Source: CAZNQW01 sp964575225 (GTDB taxonomy: Bacteria; Chloroflexota; Anaerolineae; JAAYZQ01). From it: a stretch of 6,959 bases of DNA. The notes below the pieces were generated by a model, which saw only the letters and a program-made list of their open reading frames with translations, ran no database searches and was not told where the DNA came from. A program made the position numbers and the translations under genes. Of this stretch, positions 6,734 through 6,959 are shown in pieces (within the stretch, counting starts at the first letter, position 1; the number at the start of each line of letters is the position of its first letter). The DNA is taken from NCBI GenBank assembly GCA_964575225.1, contig CAZNQW010000207.1, positions 1 to 6,959 on the forward strand. The letters run 5' to 3'.

Positions 6734-6747
6734 TTCGCGCCAGCGCG

Positions 6748-6957
6748 CTATTCCACGTTCCAATAGATCAGCGCCGAACGGACGCCGGCGGGCCAGACGT
6801 ACTGTCCCTCTTGCCAGGTCAATCGACGGCGCAACAGGTCCATCAGGAACTCGTCGTGTTCGGTGTGATGGGTCAACCCCAGGCGGCGTTTCACCTTGGA
6901 CAACGCCTCTTCCAGGCTGCCATTGGTGCGCGGGGGCCACAGACCGCTGTCCTCCAT
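6748..6957 (-). CDS. Hypothetical protein, possibly partial at window edge
   Basis: A minus-strand frame of 69 codons ends in TAG at 6748-6750 and has an ATG at 6955-6957, only two bases from the window edge. No ribosome site can be judged, and the gene may really begin beyond the window. The product is soluble and partly helical (SLEEALSKVKRRLGL at residues 14-28, DEFLMDLLRRRLTW at 35-48), with a Trp/Tyr-rich end (VRSALIYWNVE). I do not recognise the family. It converges on the peptidase gene with a hairpin between them, which fits a real gene. The plus-strand frame over the same bases starts within the intergenic region and has Arg/Pro-rich shadow composition, so the minus strand is preferred. 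Confidence 0.55.
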   Translation of the reverse strand: MEDSGLWPPRTNGSLEEALSKVKRRLGLTHHTEHDEFLMDLLRRRLTWQEGQYVWPAGVRSALIYWNVE

Positions 6958-6959
6958 GA

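Noticed and set aside
5582..6940. Long open frame on the minus strand (452 codons)
   Set aside because: It is antisense to the C-terminal half of the peptidase and crosses the terminator hairpin. The product has shadow-like composition and no recognisable motif.
6642..6959. Plus-strand frame after the peptidase
   Set aside because: It runs through the terminator hairpin, is Arg/Pro-rich, and competes with the better-looking minus-strand frame.

Overview
The window looks like a chromosomal segment of a free-living, moderately GC-rich bacterium. The best guess is Chloroflexota (Anaerolineae or a relative). This rests on overall protein character, on a Pro/Thr linker of the PTATARP kind before a clostripain-type peptidase, and on a Rab-like GTPase packed into a two-component operon. 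No rRNA or other phylogenetic marker is present, so the assignment is tentative. No mobile element, CRISPR array, tRNA or rRNA was seen.

Layout: positions 1-36 could be the last codons of an upstream gene, but this is weak. A near-consensus sigma70-type promoter with an extended -10 (82-110) drives an mRNA with a leader of about 140 nt. Then come five tightly packed plus-strand genes: an OmpR/PhoB-type response regulator (258-959), a small coiled-coil protein (1034-1438), a protein resembling the N-terminal half of certain large OmpA-family proteins but lacking OmpA (1428-2288), a Rab/Ras-like small GTPase (2285-2848), and a soluble PAS histidine kinase (2858-4021). The middle genes overlap by 11 and 4 nt and the kinase follows after 9 nt, so they are almost certainly co-transcribed.

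After a 73-nt spacer with a good Shine-Dalgarno sequence, a gene starts at 4095. It runs into a 100-N assembly gap (4383-4482) and very probably continues beyond it as a clostripain-family (C11) cysteine peptidase ending at 6637. The frames on the two sides do not join if the gap is taken literally as 100 bases, but 100 N is a usual placeholder for unknown length. A perfect 11-bp GC-rich hairpin (6703-6733) separates this gene from a convergent minus-strand frame (6748-6957) of unknown function that may be cut by the window edge.

Working model (inference): the kinase and regulator form a cytoplasmic two-component pair. The GTPase, the coiled-coil protein and the longin/Roadblock-like protein form a small-GTPase switch comparable in logic to MglA/MglB. 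The operon layout suggests that the two switches share an input or output. The peptidase could be an effector or merely a neighbour. The most interesting part is this GTPase module, encoded without an OmpA anchor and sandwiched between a response regulator and its likely kinase.
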